From NCBI GenBank assembly GCA_035527895.1, contig DATKZQ010000121.1, positions 1-10,052 on the forward strand: DNA of 10,052 bases, in the 5' to 3' direction. Both the position numbers and the translations under genes were made by a program. This stretch comes from JADFWK01 sp035527895. GTDB lineage: Bacteria > Desulfobacterota > DSM-4660 > Desulfatiglandales > B25-G16. Positions 1-7,041 of the stretch are shown one piece after another (within the stretch, counting starts at the first letter, position 1; each line of letters begins with the position of its first letter). The notes under the pieces were generated by a model. The model was given only the letters and a program-made list of their open reading frames with translations, did no database searches and was not told the DNA's origin.

Positions 1-1441
1 AATCCACAATGCCGCACAACCGCTTTGCAGCTTCCTTCATTGCATTGATATCGGCTGTTCTGCCGATCATGATCTTCTGTGCCTGGGGTGAGCCGGCACC
101 GTGCATGGACTCGGTCAGGTAGCAGACCGCACCGGTGCCCAGGGTGATGTTCTCGATGAGCCTGAGGATCCGGATCCGGTGCTCCACGGGAGTGCCCTCG
201 ACCCCCTTGAGGTATTTGGCCACGTATCTGCCGACGGTGGGGTCTTCAAGGTCCTTCTCAGAAGGCATGGTGACCATGATGCCGCCGGCCACCTCCTGGG
301 CCAGACGGGCGATCTCATAGGGCAGCCTGGTCACGTTGAGCTTGGACACATTGGCCCAGAGTTGATTGACGAAGTAGGTCCCCGAGGGCTCCTGATGGCC
401 CTCGTGGGCACAGGTGAGGCTGCCGCACACCAGGGTCTCATTGAGGTGGATCATCTCGAGGATCTTCTCTCTGATATGGGAGGCCCTGGCAGTGCCCTGG
501 TATTCGGCGATCAGCTGGGTGGCGCCGATCAAGACATCACCGATGCCGGATTTGCAGGCGTAGCTCTGGCGGTGGTAGGCGGCGAATTTTTCGACCAGAT
601 CGCCGGCGAATTCCCACTCCTTGTACATAAACACCCGGTCCCAGGGCACGAGCACGTCCTCGAATACCACCATGCACTCCTGTCCCCCATACAGGGTGTT
701 GCCGGTATCGATGGTCCCGCCTTCGGTCTTTCGGGTGTCGCAGGACTGTCTGCCGTAGATATAGATGATGCCCTCGGCGTCCGCCGGCAGGGCAAAGGAG
801 ATGGCATAATCTTGGTCGTCTTCGCGCATGGCCCTGGTGGGCATGACGATGATCTCGTGGGAGTTAACGGCGCCCGTCTGGTGGAGCTTGGCTCCCCTGA
901 CGATAATGCCCTCATCTTTTTCCTCCACCACGTGGAGGTACTGATCGGGATCGGGCTGCTGTGAGGGGCGGAGATTTCTGTCGGCCTTGGCATCGGTCAT
1001 GGCACCGCAGCACACCAGGTCTTGCTCCTGGACATAGCTGAGATACTGTAGAAACCGCTTGTTGTAGTCGGTGCCGTGTTTCTGATCGATATCATAGGTT
1101 ACCATGGACAAGGCATTGAGGGCATCCATGCCCACGCAGCGCTGAAAGCAGGAGCCCGTGTAGGCACCCAGGGCTCGGCCCATCTTGGATTTATTCACCA
1201 GGTCATCGGGGCTCTGGTGGATGTGACAGAACCGGTTTATCTTTTTGCCGGTCAGATGGGAGGTGGCGGTGAGCAGGGTCTCATAGTCCGGCTGGTGAGC
1301 CAGCTCATAGGTGGCGGCAACGCAGTTGACCGTGGGCCTGATAATGGGGTGATCCACCGGGTTTTTCACGCGCTCGCCGAACAGGTGGATCTCATGGTTC
1401 ATATCTCGCAGACTATCGATGTATTCTTTTGCGGTTTTCAT
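1..1441 (-). CDS. abfD: 4-hydroxybutyryl-CoA dehydratase family protein (3' end cut off by window edge)
   Basis: Reading from the ATG at 1441 gives 480 residues with no stop before base 1; the family is about 490 aa, so only a few residues are missing. The protein is in the HpaB/4-hydroxybutyryl-CoA dehydratase superfamily: FAD plus one [4Fe-4S] cluster, dehydrating 4-hydroxybutyryl-CoA to crotonyl-CoA, usually with vinylacetyl-CoA isomerase activity, in the cytoplasm. Seen: SCFQRC with cluster cysteines C98 and C102 and Q100; HQTG with T189; GGQE with E255; YHRQSYACK with H290, Y294, C296 and K297; TESMHGAG with E444. These match the residues known from the Clostridium enzyme (C99, C103, Q101, T190, E257, H292, Y296, C299, K300, E455). 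The oddity is H290-C296, one residue closer than H292-C299. An AGAGAGGA ribosome binding site precedes the ATG. Aminobutyrate or 4-hydroxybutyrate fermentation is the obvious role, but substrate is not proven; family homologues on other acyl-CoAs are possible. Confidence 0.9.
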   Translation of the reverse strand, partial: MKTAKEYIDSLRDMNHEIHLFGERVKNPVDHPIIRPTVNCVAATYELAHQPDYETLLTATSHLTGKKINRFCHIHQSPDDLVNKSKMGRALGAYTGSCFQRCVGMDALNALSMVTYDIDQKHGTDYNKRFLQYLSYVQEQDLVCCGAMTDAKADRNLRPSQQPDPDQYLHVVEEKDEGIIVRGAKLHQTGAVNSHEIIVMPTRAMREDDQDYAISFALPADAEGIIYIYGRQSCDTRKTEGGTIDTGNTLYGGQECMVVFEDVLVPWDRVFMYKEWEFAGDLVEKFAAYHRQSYACKSGIGDVLIGATQLIAEYQGTARASHIREKILEMIHLNETLVCGSLTCAHEGHQEPSGTYFVNQLWANVSKLNVTRLPYEIARLAQEVAGGIMVTMPSEKDLEDPTVGRYVAKYLKGVEGTPVEHRIRILRLIENITLGTGAVCYLTESMHGAGSPQAQKIMIGRTADINAMKEAAKRLCGIVD

Positions 1442-1740
1442 GGGGGGTCCTCTCTAATTTCTATTCTCGGCTCAATCGCACCGTCATCTTAGTTACACTA
1501 TATCTGGATTGTGAGCAAGTGATTGATGTGAGGCTTTTCAGTCTAATGGTACAGGTCTTGGCCGGTGCTGCGGAGCTAAGGCAAGAATCGAATTTCGCAA
1601 TTGAGCTCTTTATTGCCCCGTCTTGTTCCTTTTTCTGTTCCGGTGCAAAAAACGAGGTCAAAGGGAGGCTTGCTGAAAAATGCAGATGAGGGTTACCAGG
1701 TGAATTAGGAAGAAATCGTTTTCGAAAGGACTATGACCAG
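1442..1740. other. Intergenic region upstream of the dehydratase gene
   Basis: No convincing gene is seen in these 299 bases. The short open frames on both strands lack good ribosome binding sites and recognisable composition. On the minus strand a TATAGT (-10-like, complement of 1497-1502) lies 55 bases before the dehydratase start, but no matching -35 box is seen at 16-18 bp. No sigma54 (-24/-12) pair and no intrinsic terminator for the zinc-finger gene were found. The dehydratase promoter probably lies here. Confidence 0.4.
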
Positions 1741-1950
1741 CTACGGGGTCACTTTTTTTCCATGAGAGAATATAACGATTTTGTCACTGCCACAGTTGGG
1801 ACACAGTGAGTCACGGTTTATGCCCTCCGAAACCTGGCCCTTTAGTTCGAGACAATTGTCGCAGCGAATCCAGCCACAATTCTCGCACCTTGAAAAGCTG
1901 TCAGTTACATTGTGGCACGACTCGCAGATGTTACTGCCCTGAGCCTTCAT
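1741..1950 (-). CDS. Small eight-cysteine zinc-finger protein, unknown function
   Basis: This is a 69-aa protein whose cysteines fall in four C-x2-C knuckles: C9/C12, C22/C25, C30/C33 and C50/C53, with spacing C-x2-C-x9-C-x2-C-x4-C-x2-C-x16-C-x2-C. It should bind two zinc ions. The close middle pairs resemble cross-brace folds (RING- or ZZ-like) as much as two tandem zinc ribbons; the sequence alone cannot decide. The start was set at the ATG at 1950 because AAGGAG lies 6 bases upstream; an in-frame ATG at 1971 would add seven residues but has a poor ribosome binding site. There is no signal peptide or membrane segment, so it is cytoplasmic. It lies 80 bases after the SLOG-fusion gene on the same strand with no terminator seen between them, so co-transcription is likely. 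I do not recognise a named family. Confidence 0.7.
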   Translation of the reverse strand: MKAQGSNICESCHNVTDSFSRCENCGWIRCDNCLELKGQVSEGINRDSLCPNCGSDKIVIFSHGKKVTP

Positions 1951-2030
1951 CTCGCTCTCCTTGTCACGCATATCTTTTGATTTCCTCGTCCGTAACCCCT
2001 TAAAAGGTGTAACCAGCTTATTTTAGGCAC

Positions 2031-2855
2031 CTATTTAACGACTCTCAATCTGTAGGTTTCATGCAGTCTTTTCAAAAGTTGCTTAACGATAAAAGCGGAA
2101 GCATCGTCTTCCTGAAGCTCAGTCATCCCTGACAACGTCCGGCACGACTCCATCAATTCCCTGTTCCCGCTCCATAACCCGAATGCATTTCTGATATACT
2201 CACCGAGAGAGAAGTACAGCGATACGAGTTCTTCCTCCCTCAATTTGGCTATCTTTGTCTTATCCCGCAAAGACAAGTCAGATATGAGTCTGGTCACGGC
2301 TTGATCAACAGTTCTTGGGAAACTGACCTTCTTTATCCCTATGCTGGTCTTGTAGGGAACAGGCACTGGATGAGGCATGTTGATATCAATAAAATCGATA
2401 TAGAAGGCCGTCTCCAGTATTTCCACCGTGTCCCTGTATATCTCCGGGTCCTTGCTTGCCCTCGGTCCTGCCACGTTCAGAACCTCAACCTTATGGCTTC
2501 TAAGCCACAACCGTATCTTTCTTGCTGCTTTAAAGGCAATCGTTCTGCTCAGGTCTATATGAAGCCAGGGTCGCTCATGGTGCATGGCCATCTTCCGCAC
2601 GAACTCCGAGCCACCGGTGAGCTTTCCGTGGGAGATAATCAGGGTGCCATCAGAGTCTAGTAGGTTCTGCTCGGCTTGGCTGGCACGGCTGGCAGCAGGC
2701 ATTTCCTTCAATTGGTATTTATCCGGCAACCTCCCATTCTCGTTTTTCCGTCCTTTCGCTATCCAGCCACCGTGGGGAATACCGAACTTTATGGCAACAT
2801 CGAGAGCAGCTTGGTCAGCACCGGTTTGACCTCCGGAGATGATCATCCTGATCAT
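2031..2855 (-). CDS. SLOG/YpsA-like 'putative molybdenum carrier' domain fused to a conserved C-terminal domain (DUF6794-like)
   Basis: A 274-aa cytoplasmic protein. Residues about 4-150 match the 'putative molybdenum carrier' (cpYpsA) family of the SLOG nucleotide-binding fold: ISGGQTGAD (6-14) forms the glycine-rich phosphate-binding loop, followed by GIPHGGW (25-31), K34-G35-R36, and DSDGTLIIS with LTGGS (67-83). Residues about 179-274 form a separate helical domain with FSLGEYIRNAFGLWSGN and a C-terminal RLRVVK, which I recall as DUF6794; the name is from memory. The molybdenum label comes from family annotation; SLOG proteins more generally bind nucleotides or NAD-related ligands and some act in defence systems, so the true ligand is open. 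The ATG at 2855 was chosen because the family starts just before this motif and GGGGG lies 5 bases upstream; an ATG at 2867 and a TTG at 2870 are alternatives. The gene follows a promoter-terminator unit. Confidence 0.85.
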   Translation of the reverse strand: MIRMIISGGQTGADQAALDVAIKFGIPHGGWIAKGRKNENGRLPDKYQLKEMPAASRASQAEQNLLDSDGTLIISHGKLTGGSEFVRKMAMHHERPWLHIDLSRTIAFKAARKIRLWLRSHKVEVLNVAGPRASKDPEIYRDTVEILETAFYIDFIDINMPHPVPVPYKTSIGIKKVSFPRTVDQAVTRLISDLSLRDKTKIAKLREEELVSLYFSLGEYIRNAFGLWSGNRELMESCRTLSGMTELQEDDASAFIVKQLLKRLHETYRLRVVK

Positions 2856-2922
2856 CACAACCCCCATCAAGAAACCATCAAACCATTACTCTGGTCTTGC
2901 TCTCCCTTTCATCAGCATGATG

Positions 2923-2955
2923 AAAAAACCCCATCCCTCTGAAAGAGACATGGGG
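2923..2955 (-). terminator. Intrinsic terminator
   Basis: On the minus strand an outer stem CCCCAT/ATGGGG (6 bp) encloses a 2x2 internal loop, an inner CTCT/AGAG stem and a 3-base loop, followed directly by six Ts (complement of 2923-2928). It points only to the minus strand; the plus-strand side has no T-run. It could end the Gld-like operon (178 bases after its last stop), a small RNA started at about 3013, or act as an attenuator for the gene at 2855. Confidence 0.85.
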
Positions 2956-3013
2956 TTCAAGAATTCAAGCATACAGCCCTCGATTCGGGTTTCCGCACAA
3001 AAGGTCTTTATTA
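2923..3013 (-). ncRNA. Candidate small RNA or attenuated leader (about 90 nt)
   Basis: A sigma70-type promoter at 3048-3020 and an intrinsic terminator at 2955-2923 bracket about 90 bases with no useful open reading frame. The predicted transcript starts near 3013 and ends in the T-run. It contains a weak CCC/GGG hairpin (complement of 2977-2989), a GAATTC-centred stretch (2961-2966) and the terminator stem. The next start codon is 68 bases past the terminator, so read-through would make this the leader of the SLOG-fusion gene. I do not recognise a known riboswitch or sRNA family in it. Confidence 0.45.
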
Positions 3014-3019
3014 TACGTG

Positions 3020-3048
3020 AGTATAGGTGAGGCAATTTGGAAGGTCAA
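3020..3048 (-). promoter_or_regulatory. Sigma70-type promoter for the 2923-3013 transcript
   Basis: On the minus strand TTGACC (complement of 3043-3048; 5 of 6 to consensus) is separated by exactly 17 bp from TATACT (complement of 3020-3025; 5 of 6). It lies 85 bases past the last stop codon of the Gld-like operon, so it is an independent start point. Confidence 0.6.
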
Positions 3049-3050
3049 GG

Positions 3051-3060
3051 GGTATATACC
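3051..3060. promoter_or_regulatory. Perfect 10-bp palindrome beside the promoter, possible operator
   Basis: GGTATATACC is its own reverse complement and ends two bases upstream of the TTGACC box of the minus-strand promoter, a position used by activators or UP-like elements. It is short and may be chance. Confidence 0.25.
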
Positions 3061-3132
3061 TTAACACCGACAGGTCAAACGCTCCTGTTGTCCTGTGGAA
3101 GTAAGCTTCGGGCTGAGAATTTGCGGTCGAAT

Positions 3133-4131
3133 CTAGTCTTTTTCCTTCTTTTCAGCTCCCTGTTCTTTAGGCTCTGCGAGCATCTCCCTGGGATCGATCA
3201 TGATGCTTTGGGCCTGAGGCTCCTGGAGCAAAAATGGATAATCATTTACGGAGGAAATGGCCGGGTAGGTTTTGGCATCCTTTTCCGTTTTTTCGAAGAT
3301 TGAAAGCATATACTCCTGCGCGCCCTCCAGATTAACGGTGTAGATGGGGTCGGTAAAGTCTTCCTTTTTACGATCGTCAACGTATTTCTCGCATCGCAGG
3401 TTCGAGAGCGTGTTGAGAAACCGGTCCAGTTTGGTCTCGTCGGCCTTCTTACCCTCAGCACTCTCCCACAGGGTTTCCATTTTTGAAGCAGCCGGGCTCG
3501 AGACCTCAGCCTCTTGGTCTAGTCTTATTTCCACCGGTACCTGCTTCCGGCCAAAAACCACCGATTCCCGGCCCTTGCTGATTTGAACCTCCTGAATTTC
3601 GGCCTTCTCGAACTTTAGGACCGTCTTATCCCGGAGATTATCCAGCGTCAGATCAAAGACACCTCTGAAATTCCCGCTGGCGTGATAAACACGGTGATCT
3701 CCACCAACCTGCACAAAGGTGTGCCGGTGGGACGGAGCAACTTTACCTATGGTAAGGTCTCGCTTCAACGTATCTTCAGTCCAGGCTTTGACCATAAGCT
3801 TTTGGTCACCGCCCAGGTCATAGCGGGTATAGTTTTTTGATTCCGATACCAGGGCCGTAAGGGTTAGTCTCTCGATAGCATCCAGCATGCTTTTTACCTT
3901 GCCCGCATCAGCAGGATAACCCTGCGGGGCAATGCGCCAGACGTTATCCTTTTTGATCAGGGTGATGGCGGTGCCTTTTTTGGAGATCTCAATCTCGGAG
4001 ATGTCTGCCTGAGCGATAGGAGGGACTTTCGGCACCTTGTATAGGGTCCTGTCTTGCTTACGCAGAAAAAGGTACAGCGAGAGCGCAAGAATGACCGCAA
4101 CAAGTATGATGTACTCTTTTCTTATCTTCAT
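3133..4131 (-). CDS. DUF4340 domain-containing protein, last gene of Gld-like ABC operon
   Basis: A 332-aa protein with one N-terminal membrane anchor (residues about 7-23, basic residues before it) and a large periplasmic part. The body fits DUF4340: short beta-rich repeats such as ISEIEISKKGTAITLIKKDNVWRI (about 44-67, interrupted here only for description), a 'YPADAGKVKSMLDAIERL' segment and TRYDLGG near 102-108. The C-terminal tail is charged and Lys/Glu-rich. DUF4340 proteins are commonly encoded right after GldG-like genes, where they are presumed periplasmic partners; the molecular role is unknown. It starts 12 bases after the stop of the GldG-like gene with a GAAGGA ribosome binding site, so it is translated from the same operon mRNA. 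Confidence 0.88.
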   Translation of the reverse strand: MKIRKEYIILVAVILALSLYLFLRKQDRTLYKVPKVPPIAQADISEIEISKKGTAITLIKKDNVWRIAPQGYPADAGKVKSMLDAIERLTLTALVSESKNYTRYDLGGDQKLMVKAWTEDTLKRDLTIGKVAPSHRHTFVQVGGDHRVYHASGNFRGVFDLTLDNLRDKTVLKFEKAEIQEVQISKGRESVVFGRKQVPVEIRLDQEAEVSSPAASKMETLWESAEGKKADETKLDRFLNTLSNLRCEKYVDDRKKEDFTDPIYTVNLEGAQEYMLSIFEKTEKDAKTYPAISSVNDYPFLLQEPQAQSIMIDPREMLAEPKEQGAEKKEKD

Positions 4132-4143
4132 GGGCTTCCTTCA

Positions 4144-6324
4144 CTATTTTTGAAACATCATCTGGATCCGCTTCTTTCGGGCATGCCTGCGCACCCAGAC
4201 GAAAAGTCCGAAAAGGACTACCAGTACCGGAAGGCCAGCGATATTAAAAGATTTGACAAAGGTCTTTGTACCGGCCTTGGCTTCATAGAGGGGGTTGAAC
4301 CGCTGCTCCTTGCTCCGAATGACAGCGATCCCCTCGCGGTTGTTGAGGAAATCCAGCACATTCATGATAAACGAGGCATTGGGGCTTCTGCCTTTTGCGT
4401 CCAGCAGGTTATCCTTGAGCATCTCCGAGGATGCTACGAGCAGCATTTTGCCGGGTTTGCCCTTTGATAGAACCTTGACCTCACTCTCGATTTTTGAAAG
4501 GTCAGGTTCAGCCTTGTCAGCTGCTTTCTGCTCCTCTCCTGACTTCTCTGAACCTTTTTTCAAGGATTTCTCTGGTAAAGGTTTGCCGGCGAAATAACTG
4601 GGGAACTCTCCTGAAAGGACGTAAGCCAGGGGCAGGCTCCGCTGACCCTTGCCCGATTGCGGCGGCCTGATAAACATGGGGTTGAGGTTGATTCGACCGC
4701 TCATCTCCCAGGACCTCTCCGATGAGGCAAAGAGTTTATGGGCCTTCAACCCGCTTTCACCGATACGTTTGGCGTCCAGCTCGACGGGAGAGACCTTCAT
4801 GGTGATCAGGCCCTTGATATTCCTCATAAAACCCAGATCTTGATTGATAAACTGGTTCTTTATGATGGGCACAAAGTATATGGGCCGCTCGCCGCCTCCG
4901 AGCCCACTCGGCAGATTCTGTTTGTAGCAATTCTCGTCCATAACATAGGATTTCTTGATACGGATACCGTAGTGCTCCAGCAGCCGCTCAAGGCCAGTGT
5001 TGACGGGAACATACCGCGGAGTTCCAAATGATCTGCCCTGCTGATCCGAGGGCACGACCTCTTTGAAGGCATCCAGAAAAAGGGCCAGACTGTTACCTCG
5101 CATCAGGAACTGGTCGATCTGGAAGAGCTCGTAATCGCTAAAGGCCTCGGTAGGTCCCCCTATTATGAGGCAGTTGATGCCTACAGGTATAACCCCGTCC
5201 TCGATACTCACGTTTTTGAGGGTGTACGTCTGTGATACGAGGCTTTGGAACGTGGAGAGGCTCTCCCCCCGCTCTTGTGCCGTCGGTGGACCGGTGAGTT
5301 CAAGGGTACCGTGGTCAACAAGATAACCAAGATCCTGATTGATGTCTATGATCGACTCCACGTTTTCGTTGATAATCTCCTCCATCTTGCTCAGGTCAGT
5401 CAGCTCATACCGCGTACCGATGAGGGGCACCCGCAGCACGCGAATCAATGGAACTTCCACCGCCCGGTCACCGTATTCCATCACCATACCAATGGATCCC
5501 GTGCCCGGCTGGATTTTACCACCGGAAAGGGCCGGCCACTTGAGGCTCAAAATATGATGCTTTTCTAATTCCTTTTCAAGACCCTCATCCTTTGCAGGGT
5601 CCAGGTATTCGAATTCCAGCTTTCCATAGTTCTTGTCATTCAGCTTCTTAACGATTTCTTCCAGCCTCCCGGGGAGCTTAGCCAGATCGCCAACCTGCAA
5701 ATAAGGAGCGACTGTTTCAAGGGAGGAGGATAAAAAGAGTTTGACGCGGATCTTTTCGGGCAGGCCCAACAGGGCACTGATCTTGTTGTTGAGTTTCTCT
5801 ATAGTCGTTGTCAGCTTGTACTCGAGGCCCTCCGTGGAAGCAATGGTCGGAATCCGCTCAAGGAGATCACCATGTATCATCACGAGGCCCATATAGGCCT
5901 TCTGGAATTTAACCTCATCCTTTTGGATCACCCGGATCTGAACGGGAAAGATACCGTAGCCTCGTGCCAGTTCCTGATTCTCCCTCGTTTCGCGACTCAT
6001 ATCTCCTTCTTCCGGGCTCACGTCATAGAAGCGGTAATTGAAATATTGATTGGCGTAGATAGCGTATTCTTCCAACAGGTCGCGGAGATATCGTTCGGTG
6101 TTGTTATAGGGTGCGGGGAGGTTCTTGGTGAAAAAGACATTGATGGTAAGGGGCTCGGACAGGGTGGATACAACCTCTTTGCTCGCCCCGGAAATCGAGT
6201 ATATCTTGTTTGCTGTCAGATCCAGCCTGAAAAACAGGGTAATCCCAGCCACATTTACGAGGACAATGACAACAAGATAGGCTAAGAATCTAACGTACTC
6301 TCCTGATCTGCTCTTCATGCCCAT
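4144..6324 (-). CDS. GldG-like ABC transporter auxiliary protein
   Basis: A 726-aa protein with a membrane helix near the N terminus (about residues 12-31), a long extracytoplasmic region and a second helix near the C terminus (about 695-711) followed by the basic stretch RRHARKKR. This hairpin-like layout and the opening after the first helix (LTANKIYSISGASKEVVSTL) are typical of GldG/ABC_transp_aux proteins. A variable Lys/Glu-rich linker precedes a conserved late segment with MLLVASSEML and MNVLDFLNNREG. In Bacteroidota GldG works with GldA and GldF in gliding; outside that phylum the role is unknown, and nothing else here suggests gliding. The ATG at 6324 was chosen because GGGAG lies 7 bases upstream; an upstream in-frame ATG at 6387 would overlap the permease by 52 bases and add 21 residues without hydrophobic or family character. 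Confidence 0.9.
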   Translation of the reverse strand: MGMKSRSGEYVRFLAYLVVIVLVNVAGITLFFRLDLTANKIYSISGASKEVVSTLSEPLTINVFFTKNLPAPYNNTERYLRDLLEEYAIYANQYFNYRFYDVSPEEGDMSRETRENQELARGYGIFPVQIRVIQKDEVKFQKAYMGLVMIHGDLLERIPTIASTEGLEYKLTTTIEKLNNKISALLGLPEKIRVKLFLSSSLETVAPYLQVGDLAKLPGRLEEIVKKLNDKNYGKLEFEYLDPAKDEGLEKELEKHHILSLKWPALSGGKIQPGTGSIGMVMEYGDRAVEVPLIRVLRVPLIGTRYELTDLSKMEEIINENVESIIDINQDLGYLVDHGTLELTGPPTAQERGESLSTFQSLVSQTYTLKNVSIEDGVIPVGINCLIIGGPTEAFSDYELFQIDQFLMRGNSLALFLDAFKEVVPSDQQGRSFGTPRYVPVNTGLERLLEHYGIRIKKSYVMDENCYKQNLPSGLGGGERPIYFVPIIKNQFINQDLGFMRNIKGLITMKVSPVELDAKRIGESGLKAHKLFASSERSWEMSGRINLNPMFIRPPQSGKGQRSLPLAYVLSGEFPSYFAGKPLPEKSLKKGSEKSGEEQKAADKAEPDLSKIESEVKVLSKGKPGKMLLVASSEMLKDNLLDAKGRSPNASFIMNVLDFLNNREGIAVIRSKEQRFNPLYEAKAGTKTFVKSFNIAGLPVLVVLFGLFVWVRRHARKKRIQMMFQK

Positions 6325-6335
6325 CTTTGTTCTCC

Positions 6336-7040
6336 CTAACGTTTTTCCTGCATGGCTAGGTGTGTCCCATAGAGCCCGACGAAGCAAACACTCAAGAAAT
6401 AAAGGATATCTCGGGAATCAACGATGCCCTTCGAGATGTTTTGAAAGTGAAAGTCCGCACCCAGGTATCCCAAGATTCCCAGGAGTGACTGGGGGAGGAA
6501 AAAAAGCATCTTATCAATCAAGGTCAGGCCAAAGCAGATGGCCATACCGGCAATGAAGGCTATGATCTGGTTGCGGGTGAGCGATGATGCGAACAGCCCG
6601 ATGGCAGAAAAGGCGCAACCCAGCAAAACAGCGCCCATATACCCGCCGATAGCCGGCCCCCAGTCGAGTTGACCGAGAAGGGAAACCGTGATGGGATACG
6701 CTACCGTAGGCATCAACATTGCTGCCACGAAGACCACGCTGGCCAGAAACTTTCCCAAGACTATGTCAAGAATAGTCACCGGCATGGTCAAAAGGATCTC
6801 ATAGGATCCTACGTTCAGCTCCTCCGAGAACAGCCTCATAGTGACGGCCGGAACCACGAATGAAAAGACAAGGGGAAGCAGTGCGAAAAAGTTCCTGAGA
6901 TTCGCCTGGTTGAAGAGAAAGAAGGGCGTGAAAAAAAACCATCCAGTCACCAGGAGAAAAATACCTATAACGATATAGGCTATGGGGGATACGAAATAGG
7001 ACTTGAATTCCTTCTTGAAGATATGACTAACCTGTCGCAT
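6336..7040 (-). CDS. ABC-2 type permease, GldF-like
   Basis: A 234-aa integral membrane protein with about six hydrophobic segments (roughly 18-40, 50-70, 92-116, 130-152, 158-180 and 207-228). It carries family features: KKEFKSYFVSPIAYIVIGIF at the start, ELNVGSYEILLTMPVT with a following VLGKFLAS, a SSLTRNQIIAFI segment, and SRDILYFLSV close to the C terminus. It would be the membrane channel partner of the upstream ATPase, working as a dimer. Its start lies one base after the ATPase stop (TGATATG), with AGGAG inside the end of the ATPase gene, so translation is coupled. The specific substrate cannot be read from the sequence. Confidence 0.9.
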   Translation of the reverse strand: MRQVSHIFKKEFKSYFVSPIAYIVIGIFLLVTGWFFFTPFFLFNQANLRNFFALLPLVFSFVVPAVTMRLFSEELNVGSYEILLTMPVTILDIVLGKFLASVVFVAAMLMPTVAYPITVSLLGQLDWGPAIGGYMGAVLLGCAFSAIGLFASSLTRNQIIAFIAGMAICFGLTLIDKMLFFLPQSLLGILGYLGADFHFQNISKGIVDSRDILYFLSVCFVGLYGTHLAMQEKR

Positions 7041-7041
7041 A

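Noticed and set aside
101..964. 287-aa open frame on the plus strand
   Set aside because: It is antisense to the dehydratase gene, whose minus-strand frame has all the catalytic motifs of its family; the plus-strand product has no recognisable domain and reflects codon bias of the opposite strand.
1429..1689. 86-aa plus-strand frame and 66-aa minus-strand frame between the dehydratase and zinc-finger genes
   Set aside because: Neither has a good ribosome binding site, recognisable domain or consistent codon use, and the plus-strand one overlaps the dehydratase start.
3070..3092. ACAGG/CCTGT hairpin after the DUF4340 gene as a terminator
   Set aside because: The stem is only 5 bp with a 9-base loop and no T-run follows on the minus strand; the real terminator is at 2955-2923.
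6325..6387. Upstream start for the GldG-like gene at 6387
   Set aside because: It would overlap the permease by 52 bases, adds 21 residues without family character, and the ATG at 6324 has a well-spaced GGGAG.
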